A DNA stretch of 64,000 nucleotides from Antedon mediterranea (lineage: Eukaryota; Echinodermata; Crinoidea; Comatulida; Antedonidae), in contig NC_092671.1 in NCBI RefSeq assembly GCF_964355755.1, positions 33,499,304 to 33,563,303 on the forward strand, in the 5' to 3' direction. Both the position numbers and the translations under genes were made by a program. Within the stretch, counting starts at the first letter, position 1; the number at the start of each line of letters is the position of its first letter. This document shows, piece after piece, positions 1 through 10,567 of this stretch. The notes under the pieces are model-generated. The model saw only the letters and a program-made list of their open reading frames with translations, made no database searches and was not told the origin of the DNA.

Positions 1-510
1 GTAATCATAATCCATCATACTGATGGCAGATAATTATACAAATCTTATCTGTTCATATATCGTTTTTTTAATCTATATAATCATAGTCCATCATATTGAT
101 GGCAGGTAATTATCAAATATCTTATCTGTTTATATATCATTTTTTAATCTATATACAGTAATCATAATCCATCATATTGATGGCAGATAATTATACAAAA
201 TCTTATCTGTTCATGTATAGTTTTTTTAATCTATATAATCATAATCCATCATATTGATGGCAGGTAATTATCAAATATCTTATCTGTTTATATATCATTT
301 TTTAATCTATATACAGTAATCATAATCCATCATATTGATGGCAGATAATTATACAAAATCTTATCTGTTCATGTATAGTTTTTTTAATCTATATAATCAT
401 AATCCATCATATTGATGGCAGGTAATTATCAAATATCTTATCTGTTTAGATATCATTTTTTAATCTATATACAGTAATCATAATCCATCATATTGATGGC
501 AGATAATTTT
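1..510. repeat. Dimeric satellite, about 158-bp higher-order unit
   Basis: Two alternating monomers of about 77-81 bp share CCATCATATTGATGGCAG. One continues with a GATAATTATACAAA-type segment, the other with GGTAATTATCAAATA. Together they form a dimer that restarts at about positions 1, 158, 316 and 474. The array breaks off near 505 and probably continues left of the window. The dimers are nearly identical, which suggests recent homogenisation. No coding content. Confidence 0.9.
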
Positions 511-1900
511 AAACTATAGAGGGCCAAATCACATGACCTAATGTAGGATGTATATAGATAGAAAGGTGATACTGGGTTCAAATCTTGTGCAAATATAGTT
601 CAAAGGTCAATAACCGTACTATCGGTCATTCTTGTGCAAAATGTTTCTTTAGACTAGATAGAAACTTACATGGTCTGTACAATTTGAAACAAAAAATAAT
701 TTCATAAGACCAATATTTTCAAAGTTATGGAATTTTATTTAATTAAAAGTTCAAAGGTCAACAGCTGTAGAATCGACCATTTTGTGTAAAAACATGTCAT
801 TATAATAAATATGAAATAATAGCTTCTGAACAATTTGAGCCCTATTTTGTGTCTTTGCGATTAGTGGTTAAGGAGATATGATAAATCCAGGTCAAAGGTC
901 AAAATGTCAAAAATAGCACTTCCATTTATTTTTGGACAAAAAGTTTCATTAAAGTAAATATAAAAACATATATTTTAAACATTTTGACACCATAATTAAT
1001 TATCTGTGACTAGCGGTTTTCAAGATATAGTGTAATTATAGAAAATGGCGGCCATTTTGAATTATGCAAATTAGGCTACTTCCCGTTGTCGAAAAACGTC
1101 CTAACGTTGATAAATGTGTTCAGTAGGGTCTAAAGAACACATTTCATCCAAAAAACCTTTTCTTGCAATTTGTGTGAGAAAAGGGTCATTTTTTAGCTAA
1201 ATCCCATGGACTACAAGGCTTTCGATGCAAGTAACCGAAACTTATCAAAAATAGTAAGTCTATTTTTGTTGTGGTTTACCAAATAGAAAAAAAATACTAA
1301 CATTAAAATGTCATATTCAACAAAAATATGTTAACAAATCATTTTTAGGGGGACAATACATCTTTACCATTCGGTCCGAAAAACAGAGCAAAGGTTATGA
1401 CGTCATAACAGTAAACAATGGTCGATCAAAGTTTTTTTTTCAATTTTAGTTGTAAAATTAACTGAAACATTTATGTATAATATTGTATGTGTAGATTGTC
1501 AATTTACTTTCAGTTTTCTAGATTCATTAAAAAGGGCATCCCTAGCCGCCTTTTTAATGGTTTTAATTAGGTGTTTTTAGTTTTTGAAATTTGCGAACCT
1601 AAGACTTGGTCTAGGTAAACGCAGAAACTTTTCAAACACGCCCACAAAGCCCGCGTCTACATGGTCTGCGGACTACGTTACAGTATCTATCTCGCTGGGT
1701 ATTATTATCTTAAAGATGATAATAGAAAGTTTATGTGGAAAATACAACGATTTATGAATTTCTTTAAAGATTTTCCAACAATATTTCACACAAATGTGTT
1801 CCATAAATCTCAACCAACTTTGATGACATTTTAATGTTGTTGTTAATTGTTAAATCTTAAAACGATGATAACAATTACAAGGGAGGATAAAACAAAATGA
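511..1900. other. Noncoding repeat-like stretch with GGTCAAAGGTCA motifs
   Basis: No gene seen. Between about 590 and 1010 there are three diverged copies of a segment pairing a CAAAGGTCAA motif with a TGTGCAAAA...GTTTCATTA block and an ACAATTTGA block. This looks like an old tandem triplication or an unidentified transposon. AGGTCAAAGGTCA at 889-901 is a perfect DR1 nuclear-receptor half-site pair, but it lies inside the repeat. Confidence 0.4.
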
Positions 1901-1982
1901 ATGAATGTACAGTAGACTTACAATCTCACTTATATGCAGCACTAAACAACAATTTAAAAGTATATAAACGTGATACACTTAC

Positions 1983-4900
1983 AGTTTTTTCAATGATGTA
2001 AAACCTTCAAATAGATTCACTGTCAATTCACGAAACGCGTACTGCAATTCCCTTTTAAGTAAACACAACTTATAAGAATTTTGCATTTGAATATGTTTTT
2101 TAGCATTGGATGTTTCTATGGCAATTATGAAAATATTGAACGATATTATTTTAATGCATACCGTAATAACAAAGCAGATCTAACACTGATTTACGATAAA
2201 TTTATTAAAAAAATAATTCGACACTAAAACTATTTCATTTAATCTAAACCCTGCGAAGATATGACCACTTTGGATTAAATTTAAATAGTTTTTTTTTAAA
2301 ACATATTTAATGAGGGTGATCCATCCAGCAATTGCTAATCATTAGGTACCCTCAGAGGTTCACAAGACAAACATATACACACAAGATGCTCTACATAAAC
2401 AAAGTCTTATTACAAGTCTTTGGAGTGGATTTGTAATTTGGTTCTTAGAAAAAATCCTGACATGTGATGGGACTTCAACCCAGGACCCTTGGAGTGGTAG
2501 CCAAGCATCATAACACCAAGCCACAACTCCACTCCAGTTATATTGAGGTCAGTGGTCAAACAGGATTTTAGAAATGTGACAACATGAGTTTTTACAACCA
2601 GCTTCAAATATTCATAATACAATGTTTACATTGATCACGATGACAGGTGGGAATTACTGATTTTAATACTCCAGATAGAGAAAGAGAATAGAATAATACT
2701 AATATCGATCCATAAGATGAAGCTTTAATAAGTTGACACCGAATTAATACCCATGTTTACTATTATAAATGCCAATATATATTTTCAATAATATTTGATA
2801 CTGTATATTTTTCTATTTATTTTAGCGCCCTCTATAGATAAAACATTACCGATATTTCATTTTTCCAAGTTAAGATGGTCACAGTTCCTTTCGGCCGCCA
2901 GTCATGTTCATATTGGCCTTTAGTTATGGCGCGCAAATAACTTAAAATAATTGTATATATATGATACTTATTTACAGAATAAGCTGACCAAAAACGCTAC
3001 CTGCACCCAGTCTAGGGCTAGGCGTATATGATTTTGTTTGTCATTATCGTGCGATTTTCTTCATAAATATATAAAAAAATGGAGGCTGGCCAAAATACAG
3101 GAGGAGGGAGGTTATGCTATGCAACACGGATTTTTTTTTTCGGATGACAAAACTATCTTGGCAGACCTCATTTTGTTGAAAAAAAAAATACTGAAGGACA
3201 TGCCTATTGAGGAAAAGAAGCCCCTCTCCCGCTTTGTTTGTAATGCCGCCAGGCTTCTTTTCAAGATAAAGTATTTATTACTACTATCAAACTAAAGGTT
3301 CCGATTCCAAATCTCGGTTGAAAGTGAAATAATGGCTAGTAAAAATAGAGAAAACGGTCAGACCACCTTTTTTAACGAAAATATTCTTTATTTTTTTAAC
3401 GAAACTTTTAAGGTGTATTAAAGTACATTATTTAATTAATTTTTAAATTTAAATCTATATTTTGTTCTACCAGAAACAAGTTAAAAATTGAAATATTGGT
3501 AAATAATCCTTCGTCAAAACGCGTCAACAATAGCGCGCCCGATAGTTGACGCGAACTGTCTATTCGGCAGTGTTTTTATTAAATAAATTTCATAAAACGA
3601 ACAATTCAATATCCAAATGGCATTTTTTGTTTTGCTTTTTTTAAATCATGAAAACACTTTCGGTTGTCCGGGCCAAGATTTTTGCTTTCGCACATAAGTT
3701 GGGGATCCCTCATGAATAGTAACAAAATAAACATGAATATTCATTAAATCTATAAGATATGGCGTAAGAATTGTACTAACTACAATTCTCTATTGCAAAC
3801 GCTTTCTATCGAGCCATATGTGTAGCCACGTGGATTAGACAATGAACTCTACATGTCGATATATGTGGTTCGAATCCGATGGCGAAATTCTTTTTACTTT
3901 ATAGATATATGAGATAGAGATTATTTAGAGGGTTAGCTTTAGTTATATTTAGGAAGTAGTTCCACATTAGGGATCCCCAACTTATATACGAAAAAAAAAT
4001 CGCGTCCGGCCTTAGTATAGATTAATATGACCGGCATATAAAAAGTTATCTAAATCCCAATGTACCTCATGGAAAACATTGTAGTTGCCGGGGAAACCGC
4101 GGATTGTTCATTCTTCTGAAATATTCTTTGAGTATACTTACAAGACTTCTATTGGCTTATATTCATTGCACGTAGATAGATGTGTGGCCGGTATATCATA
4201 TATACTTCCCGATGAACAATCAATGTAGGTTGCGTTATTAGAATGTTTACATACGCAATTGTCTGGACATACACATCCTTCTGAAAAACAATAACAATAA
4301 ATAATGTGGAAACCACCCCCTAGCGAGTTGGCGAAGCGCAAGTTAACTTTGATACACTCAATTCCCAGAAGTTCAAACATTTTATGCGTCGGTAATTCGT
4401 TTTGGTCTACTACCACGCGTTTCGGATCTAACATCAAAACGTTCATAGACAACCACTTCGATGACATCCAAAGAGGATGATCTGAAATAATAAATATCTA
4501 ATTTATTGATATATAGTATTTCGATATTTTGTGTGATTGGTTGTTGAATGGGAACCATTAAAGATGTATTGTCCACTGAAAAAATAATTTGTTGAATATG
4601 CCATTTTAATGTCACATAATAAATATTCACTTCACTTCACAAAATTGGACCGGAAAATAAACTATTTACCTGAAAAAAACTGTAATTTAAAGCGAAAGAT
4701 AGTCAAATTTGCTGTCAGCCAATGTGTTTTTGGTTGAATTTAACCGTTTATTTTGTCATTTATTAAGTGAAAACATTATTTTTTTCGGGGTTTTCTCTAC
4801 GAAAGTGATTAACTTTGTTAAAACTACAAAATGGCCCATTTTCGAAGTCTGATAGAAAAATGAGTGGAGCAGTCCAGCTAAACACAACCAGATATCACCA

Positions 4901-6804
4901 GAGCAACAAGTCTTACTACCAAAGAGCAGCTTGCTTGGAATAACTTAACAATATATTAAGAATTTCAAAGCTTTTAGTAATTCTTTCAGAACTTAGTAAA
5001 ATTGAAGTTAAATGTTACATTGCTCGCCGTCGTATTCTATAATCGAATGCGTTTCGATCACAATAATAACGAAATTAAAGCATTAATCCGTGTCTCTTGT
5101 GTATCGTAGGCCTATATTCAGCGGTCAACTATGAGGCGCTACCGATTTTTTTTTTTGTTACAGTCACATACAATTATTTTTGTTAAGTCACTTCAATTAA
5201 TTGCGTGAATTCTTTCATTTTTCAGTTTGATTATCTTAATCATATGTGTCCTAAGTATATTAATAAATGTTTTTGGCCGCTATGAAACATATTAAAACTG
5301 TTATTATGTTTCGTAGCGGCCAAAAACATGCTTAGGACACATACGATTAACATAAAAAATAACACTATAATTAAATAGGTGATGTGTCTTGAATAATATT
5401 GCTTCCTGCTATTTGTATAACAAAATAAAGTAATACAATCAGCATTAAAATTGTATTTTTGTAATTCTTTTTTAAGTGGGTCGCCGCTTACTAGAGGTAA
5501 TTTACCATTTGTTAGTTAAAAAGTGGCGCGAATGCACTAATGGGATAGGGAGAACAAAGGGGCATTTGAATGTATGGCCGTCGTTTAATTACGACAATCC
5601 TTACTTAGTTTAACATGAAAGCTAATACTGTACATAATCCGGGTGTGCATATAACCGTTAACCATTTCCAAAACTTCGTTATAATTGAATGCAAACTATT
5701 TTCTGTACGGTGATTCACCATTTACAAATAAAATAACAATTTCACTTAGTACGGATAGCGCTTCATTATGACGCATGATAGCTGAATTATTAGGCCTAGA
5801 GACGAATGGTTAGCGTTCACAACAACATACACTCTTATTGAAACTAAAAATATTTTCTAACAAATCGGTCAGAAAATAATCAATAATTGGGTTGGGAACA
5901 CAATTCTATTTTGAGAACGGAGAAGGCGGTTTTCGACCTCTTTGATCAAGCACCTTCTCTGTTAACACGATCACATTAAGTTGAAGACAATTTTCCCTCC
6001 CTCCGTCCAATATTTAGACACTTATGGTAATAGGGCTATTTTTCTCAGAGGATCTATATTGTGCTTACTTAGAATTGGAAAATTATTGCTATATAACTTA
6101 CATTTGCTTATGACTTTTATGTGCAGTTTTACATGGGCGAATGTTCATTTTATAATTAAACTATTTAAGCCAGAACTTATGCTGTATGCGTCGTTATTTA
6201 TTATTCTATGAGTTTGTTAATTGCCGCAGTCTCCGAGTAGCAAAAGCGTTTTTAATACATTACACTTTTTCAGTAACTTATGGGTTATTAGTTTACAATA
6301 CGTCGTTACACATGGCGATGGACGCGTTTTGTTGGTCGTTGAACGCGTTGGTTTAATTTCTTTCCTTTGGTAAATTATAGTGTCGAAAAATGGCGAATAA
6401 ATTTTATACACAAAATTAATGCGATTTCTGTAGGCCCAAGTAATATTTCAGATAACAAGGTCATGTACATGGCTGCAGTCTCGTGCTTAAATTTGAGTTA
6501 GTGTTTACCGACCAACCGACCGTTATATCCTGGCTATTACACATCGTAAATGCCAATTTATACAGACGAGCGGTAATTAAGCGGTGAAGGTAAGTGAAAA
6601 ACGCAAAAATGGAATCTATGTTATTTCTTATGACCATTTACACAGAAAGAAACAACCAAACTTCATACCTGTCTGCCCATCAATAATGCTGCTTTGATCG
6701 GGAGTTACAGTTGAGACTTCATAATAACTTACGAAGCTAAACATTGAATCACAGCTAGAAAACGGAATTACATTCAATATTACGAAGCATTTAAAGAGGA
6801 ACAT
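1983..6804 (-). CDS. Secreted or membrane leucine-rich-repeat protein, 5' exons (partial)
   Basis: Minus-strand exon model, read from high to low coordinates. Exon A (6804-6669) starts at an ATG with a hydrophobic signal sequence ([18 protein letters not shown]) and ends at a CAG|GTATGA donor, phase 1. Exon B (4575 to about 4414) follows TTTTTCAG; its donor (GTAGTA) is weak and uncertain. Exon C (4280-4142) follows TTTTTCAG and ends TT|GTAAGT, phase 2. It encodes a cysteine cluster [12 protein letters not shown] followed by IDCSS and DIPA, the pattern of an LRR N-terminal cap. Exon D (2051-1983, 69 nt, phase 2 to 2) encodes one repeat ending [12 protein letters not shown] and a GTAAGT donor. 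Exon phases match throughout. The gene continues left of the window, so a membrane anchor or other domains cannot be judged. The specific LRR family is unknown. Confidence 0.6.
2303..2535 (-). mobile_element. tRNA-derived SINE
   Basis: On the minus strand the head reads like a tRNA gene: an A-box-like TGGCTTGGTGTTA and a B box GGGTTGAAGTCCC. A tRNA-unrelated body follows, ending near CTGGATGGATCACCCTCATT. A second copy lies at 32291-32474, so it is a dispersed family. It sits in an intron of the LRR gene. Confidence 0.75.
2536..3659. other. Intron of the LRR gene, nothing recognised
   Basis: AT-rich sequence. A short plus-strand reading frame at 3038-3295 has no recognisable domain and homopolymer-rich composition. 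I do not call it a gene. Confidence 0.4.
3660..4016. mobile_element. Short terminal-inverted-repeat element carrying a tRNA-like core
   Basis: The left arm (about 3665-3712, ending ATAAGTTGGGGATCCCT) is mirrored by the right arm (about 3967-4016, starting AGGGATCCCCAACTTAT), with further matching around GGCC..GATTTTT. Between them, about 3811-3884 looks tRNA-derived on the plus strand: a TGTAGCCACGTGG A-box-like segment and a perfect B box GGTTCGAATCC at 3868-3878. It may be a MITE that captured a tRNA-like SINE head. Confidence 0.55.
5238..5348. repeat. Near-perfect inverted repeat (hairpin)
   Basis: The left arm, with TGTGTCCTAAG and TGTTTTTGGCCGCTATGAAACAT (5268-5290), pairs with the right arm, with ATGTTTCGTAGCGGCCAAAAACATG (5306-5330) and CTTAGGACACAT. 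The loop is about 15 nt. The left arm has an extra AT-rich insertion of about 11 nt between the two paired blocks. It is a fold-back element or an RNA hairpin. Confidence 0.8.
6459..6530 (+). repeat. Dispersed repeat with ACCGACCAACCG tract, copy 1
   Basis: A TACATGGCTGCAGTCTCGTGCT block followed by TTAGTGTTTACCGACCAACC recurs, longer, at 9414-9511. Class unknown. Confidence 0.5.
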
Positions 6805-6830
6805 CTTTGTACTCAATTCGCACTTGTCAA

Positions 6831-9413
6831 CTCAACACTGAACTTGTTCGTAGTAGTCGAAGACACAAACAATTCCGTCTGAGTAGTCGAGTTACAAAAA
6901 TTCTTATTGTCGATACTGATTCGAATTCTCTGATTCAGTTCAATTTATGTATATGAAATGCTTGATATTCATTGGTTTTCCTTCACTACATTATTGCTGA
7001 TTAAAAAATTAATGTAAAATCACATCACCAGGTGAACGTTTTAAATATATAATAATTTAAATACAGTAATCGTGATCAATGTTAGTGCAAAGTGTTGGAT
7101 AAACAATCTAAACTTCTATAATTTTACAGAATTTTTTTTTAAATTCAAAATGTCACTCAGAGGCGAGGCTTCTCACAAAGGCACGACCTTTGTACCAAGG
7201 AGCCTCCGCAACATATTACAAATACTGAACTTCACAACAGACGATAATTTATCCTACAGTATATGTCCTACCTACTTGGTAAAAGCGTTTTGTTTGTGAC
7301 AAAAACACACATAAATAAAAATACCAGAAAGTCAACAAAATAGTAAGAAATTATATTACGAAAAATACAAACTCCCACTACTTTACCATTATAAACATGT
7401 AAGCACCTAGCAATTAAGTGTATACAAGGTAAGTCAAAACATTCGAAACATATTTCCAGAACTTGATAATGAAACAAAAAATGCTTTGGTGCTATGATGG
7501 GGATCAGTCAGTGAATGGCCAGAGTCTTAGAAAGTGTGAAATAAAATGGAAGTGAAGTTAACCTACTTGTGAATTTTCGAAATTAAAGGTGAGAGATGGG
7601 CTGAGCTGGGCTTTTCAACTTGGATCTAACTATGTCCTATGAACTCCTATTCTCTGATTTTGATGAATAGTAGTTTATTGCACAAAAATGAATACTGTAG
7701 CTCTTTAAATGCAACTGTGTTGTGCCACATGATTGAAGTTCAGGTTAGCATTAATTTTTAACATTATAACATGTTAACAGTCATATTATTAATTGTATTA
7801 TTATTTACAGCATTATAACATATTTCAAATAATGCGCAATATAAGAGAAAAACATCATACCATAACTCTTATCAAATAATGGGATTACATTTATTATATT
7901 ATTATATATATAATTTCATTTGGTGAAAGATGAAAGATCATATTTTTATCTTTCACATCTTGAAATTGTTTTATACCATTGCACTCATAAACATTCATCA
8001 TGCTTATGTTTTCAAGCAGTTAGAGAATATCATTATTTTTAGAACATAAAAATATGTTTTTTTTCTTTCTTTTTTGGTTTATCCCACTTTTATTTCCATT
8101 ATATAAACTTACATATAAATATAATAATTAATACATACTTTGTATTTTATCATATTATGATGGCATACATGATTTTGTTGTAATCGTTTAAACAAATATT
8201 TAATGTTAAAACGAAAAGCACATTGTTAAACAAATAAAACAAATAAACAAGCATCCCCTGATAAAAATTGAACAATATAAACAATATCAAAAGCATACTT
8301 AATAAATAACGTGTCTTCAACTTAAGATACCGGTATGCATACATTTCTTATTTTTAATGTGTTTTTACTGTGTAAAAAATGATTTTTTTTTCAACTTACA
8401 CCATGTTTATATGGTTTGTATGACTACTAGCAAAGTAAATATGGAAAGTGTATAACAATTCAGAAATAATTGCAACGGTTTACCTCGCTACTTGACACGA
8501 AGTGAATAGACCAATCCCAATCATATCACCAGCAGTTTGTTACCGCACTGTTTTTACAAGAATTAATTATTCTACAACAATTTTGATTTAATAACTGTTG
8601 ACGTAGGCCTACACGGTATTGTATATAAGTTGCAGTGTGATTGATATGATTGTTCCCAACAATTTCAAAGTCATTAAAAGAAAGAACAATTTGAGTAACC
8701 ATGATGTGGTGAAATTCAGAGGGGAATTCAAGGGGAAGGGAGGGCCAGTCAGCCCGAGCCTGTCCATGTCAACTCTACTAAACACATGATAAAACTCACC
8801 TAAAATAATCACATTCGATTGTGTTGTCAAGTTTGTAAAAGTGTATTGAATTATCAGATAGGCCTATCTTCTTCAATTAATTATTTATTTGTTTATAAAC
8901 CGTTGAGAAGATAATTGATTGTAAAGAGTCCTACATCTGTTAAAGTCTTAATTTTGCCATTAGTCTGTATACATTATGAATATATACATGTATTTCATAG
9001 TAATATGTATGTTTCAAAGAAGTGATAATTATTTAATCTTCTTATTTGCTTTATAGTTATGTTTAAGCAAAAGTAGTATCTGTTTGTTATTTTCATTACG
9101 TTTAAGTTAAACACATAAATAGTTATTATTTATACTTTTGGAGTTGATGATTCGTTCAATACTAACAATCACTCCTTTGAGAACCTGCTGGTGGACAAAT
9201 TGTTGATAAATAAGTAATTATAACTCCAAAATTCTTTTGTTGAATTCTCCCCTTAATATCTCATTGTCCTGAACCCTTATTGTATACTTCAAAGGCAGAG
9301 ATAAGCGTAAAGGCCGTGTTTCAGATAATTGGAAAAAAAAGTGCGCATGATCAGTCATTACCGAACAACAAAGTGTCCAATCACAACGCAACAATTTCTT
9401 CTTTAGGTAAACA
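6831..9413. other. Upstream of the LRR exons, no gene recognised
   Basis: AT-rich, with several short unrelated open frames. A minus-strand ATTTTAG|GTGAGT at about 8802 looks like a donor, but no exon can be framed convincingly around it. Nothing else is supported. Confidence 0.35.
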
Positions 9414-9511
9414 AGGCCATATACATGGCCGCAGTCGCGTGCTCAAGTTAGTGTTTACCGACCGACCAACCAACCGACCAAACGACCAACCGACTGAAAT
9501 AGTGAGCTGTA
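9414..9511 (+). repeat. Dispersed repeat with ACCGACCAACCG tract, copy 2
   Basis: TACATGGCCGCAGTCGCGTGCT followed by a run of CCGACC/CCAACC quartets, ending near GAGCTGTAGAGTCGCG. It matches the block at 6459-6530. The reading frames across it are a product of the simple repeat. Confidence 0.55.
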
Positions 9512-9855
9512 GAGTCGCGAAAATTACCGAATTTATCCGAAAATTATCTGATTTGAATAAGACAATTTTTTTGGAGCGAAATCGGTTAAACTCCGTTTCC
9601 ACATACATTTTATCAGTTATTTATCGGTTAACCTTTTGAAGACGTGGCCCGTATCTCATACGGGGTAATTTACTGTCCCAGGACGCGAGGTCCGTATATG
9701 AACGGTTTGACTTTTTGGGGTCACTGAATTGAACTTTTTGAGCCTTTGACCTTTGTCCTAGGTAAAAAATGCACTTTTTCGGAAGGCCAAAACATTTCAC
9801 AACAATAATGTGATTCTAATATTTTAAGAGGCCCACTAAAAATACCGGCATTCAG

Positions 9856-10009
9856 TGAACAGCGTGTTACAATGCGGCATTATGGTAGCTACTCTTCTAC
9901 ATTACTTTGTTCTCACAACACTTTTCTGGATACTTGTCGAAGCCGTAAACATATGTTACGAAGAAACACGTTATTTCATGCTGAAGTTAGTTATAGTTGG
10001 TTGGGGTCG
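9856..10009 (+). CDS. Single exon of an adhesion-type seven-transmembrane receptor (fragment)
   Basis: The exon is bounded by GGCATTCAG at 9847-9855 and GTAAGT at 10010 (phase 1 in, phase 2 out). It encodes a cysteine-led third transmembrane helix, LQCGIMVATLLHYF then TTLFWILVEAV, and further on VIVGWG. These match adhesion/secretin GPCR helix 3 (conserved Cys, LLHYF, WxLVEA) and the GWG at the start of helix 4. The connecting loop is about 9 residues shorter than usual. I find no neighbouring exon on either side, so it is a fragment or relic, or its partner exons lie far away. It faces the 3' end of micro-exon gene copy 1. The class is clear; expression is unknown. Confidence 0.6.
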
Positions 10010-10567
10010 GTAAGTTTAATCTTCAATAAATCTACTTAAAAGGAAATGATTCATATTGTAAACCTAGTTAAATAAAATTAATCTGTTGGAAAAACAATTT
10101 AGGCCAAAATTGGTAAGGCTTTTTTACATTTGACAAGTATATGATAATTTAAGTATAAATTTTATTTTCACAATCACATAATCTTTAAGCAAATGAATGC
10201 ATCGATAATTGTCGCATGTTGAATTGGTAATTGTAGTTTATGGTTGAATAACTTATACATTAATTGTTAAAGCAACGTGAACAATATATTGGTCTTTTAT
10301 TTTAAGGATGTTAAATCTTTTAAATAGAGGTTCGGATGGAGTACCGAAAGGAGATTTTTCTGCACTTTTTTTGAAATGTTAGTATTTTATTTTATTGTTT
10401 ACTGTTCTGATGATGAGATCCATGACGTACAACGTTAATAGCAAGGTTACAATACAAACCTCAGAGAAAAAATGAGGTGTTCAGAACCATAGCATACAGT
10501 TATCGGTACAACTTAAGTGCGCCATTCAAGGTTGTTTCTAGTTGCATATTCATGTGCTCTTACTCAC

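Larger units (their letters stand above)
4581..6660. other. Intron of the LRR gene, with a hairpin
   Basis: Long first intron between exons A and B of the LRR gene model. It contains the inverted repeat listed at 5238-5348. No other coding or RNA feature is supported. Confidence 0.4.

Noticed and set aside
889-901. Perfect DR1 nuclear-receptor site AGGTCAAAGGTCA
   Set aside because: It lies in a diverged tandem repeat where CAAAGGTCAA recurs, with no nearby promoter.
3038-3295. 85-codon plus-strand frame
   Set aside because: No domain, no splice context and homopolymer-driven composition inside an intron of the opposite strand.
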